Source: Paramacrobiotus metropolitanus
Taxonomy: Eukaryota; Tardigrada; Eutardigrada; Parachela; Macrobiotidae
Assembly (NCBI RefSeq): GCF_019649055.1
Contig: NW_026570251.1
Location: 1,227,524-1,291,523 of the forward strand
Reading direction: 5' to 3'
DNA: 64,000 nucleotides
Shown piece by piece: positions 63,502-64,000 of this stretch. The notes below the pieces were generated by a model. That model saw only the letters and a list, made by a program, of their open reading frames with translations, was not told where the DNA came from and made no database searches. Made by a program: the position numbers and the translations under genes. The first letter of the stretch is position 1. Every line of letters starts with the position of its first letter.

Positions 63502-64000
63502 TTGACACAGCCGATGCCAAACTCGGTTAAATGCAATCCAGCAAGAACAAGTTGGAAAGGTCGTGAATTCATCACAAAGCACATCGAAGAGATGCTACAG
63601 CAAGATGTCATTGAACCATCCGATGCGGAATGGAGTTTTCGGTCGTACTCGCCGCAAAGAAGAATGGCGACGGAACTATGGGAACAAGATTCTGCGTCAA
63701 TTACATTTTGCTGAACAAGCTGACGAAAAGAACAACTATCCACTGCCGAACCCAGATGAACTGCTTGACGCGTGCGCGGGAAACAAGTACTACGGCAAGA
63801 TGGACTTACAAAGTGGCTTCTGGCAGATCCCAATGGATCCAGCCTCGAAAGATAAGACAACTTTCGTCACGCAGGACGGAATGTTCCGTTTCAAAAGAAT
63901 GCCTTTTGGAGTCTGCAATGGACCTGCGACCTTTCAACTCTGTATGGATAAAGTCTTGTCGAACGCAAAGAGAATGGATGCGTTTTCGGCTACATTGATG
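63502..64000 (+). CDS. pol: reverse transcriptase of element 2, cut by window end
   Basis: RT motifs in order: GREFITKHIEEMLQQDVIEP with SDAEW (63562-63630), VVLAAKKNGDG (63640s), FCVNYILLNKLT (63690s), then in another frame KYYGKMDLQSGFWQIPMD (63786-63840), FKRMPFGVCNGPATFQ (63890-63938) and, after one more shift, VFGYID at the last bases. So the window ends inside the YxDD active site. At least two frame breaks occur in 500 bp. RNase H, integrase and the 3' LTR would lie beyond 64000. Confidence 0.85.

Overview
The window looks like nuclear DNA of a multicellular invertebrate. Genes are split by short GT-AG introns of about 70-710 bp. There is a rhodopsin-family receptor, a tandem cluster of secreted cysteine-rich proteins, and a heavy load of LTR elements, DNA-transposon relics and foldback elements. 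No bacterial gene organisation is seen. I cannot name the species from sequence alone.

Layout. 1-1383: no recognised gene. 1384-3792: a foldback-like mobile element with 46-bp terminal inverted repeats and arms made of a GAACGT-type minisatellite. 3861-17891: a complete 14-kb Ty3/gypsy-type provirus on the minus strand, with 372-bp LTRs that look identical, a CATT target duplication, gag, protease, reverse transcriptase, RNase H, integrase, an unidentified third ORF region and an env-like glycoprotein. Its leader between LTR and gag carries a tandem family of small related ORFs. 18819-20361: a class A GPCR gene with one phase-matched intron and a 7-bp tandem duplication that breaks its frame. 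20362-39900: mostly gene-poor sequence with foldback elements, four degraded copies of an unrecognised gene family, a ZSWIM3/FAR1-type zinc-finger fragment, a MULE transposase fragment and a dispersed ~120-bp repeat. 40173-46571 (minus strand): four three-exon paralogous genes for secreted Cys-rich proteins plus one orphan third exon. 46726-51890: a GPCR fragment split by a hairpin, and a ~0.8-kb direct duplication. 51891-52541: the 5' part of a pogo/Tigger-type transposon.

52800-64000 (plus strand) is the 5' part of a second, very unusual Ty3/gypsy-type element, cut off by the window end inside its reverse transcriptase. It has a CCAAT/CRE-rich upstream region, a long coiled-coil Gag with one CCHC knuckle and a Gly/Gln/Asn-rich tail, and a Pol with about 3.3 kb between protease and RT.

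The most striking signal is in this second element. The octamer AAAGGTCA, or its complement TGACCTTT, occurs about 61 times between 53.6 and 63.3 kb, in both orientations and in all three reading frames. By eye it occurs only about 11 times in the preceding 53.5 kb. On top of this lie several families of short hairpins in which the loop is conserved and the stems change on both sides, mainly a seven-base AAAGTAA loop. Both patterns cut across reading frames, so they look selected or amplified at the nucleic-acid level, not the protein level.

Both LTR elements are interrupted by many single-base frame breaks although their protein domains are well preserved. Together with the identical LTRs of the first element, this suggests either very recent inactivation or indel errors in the assembly.
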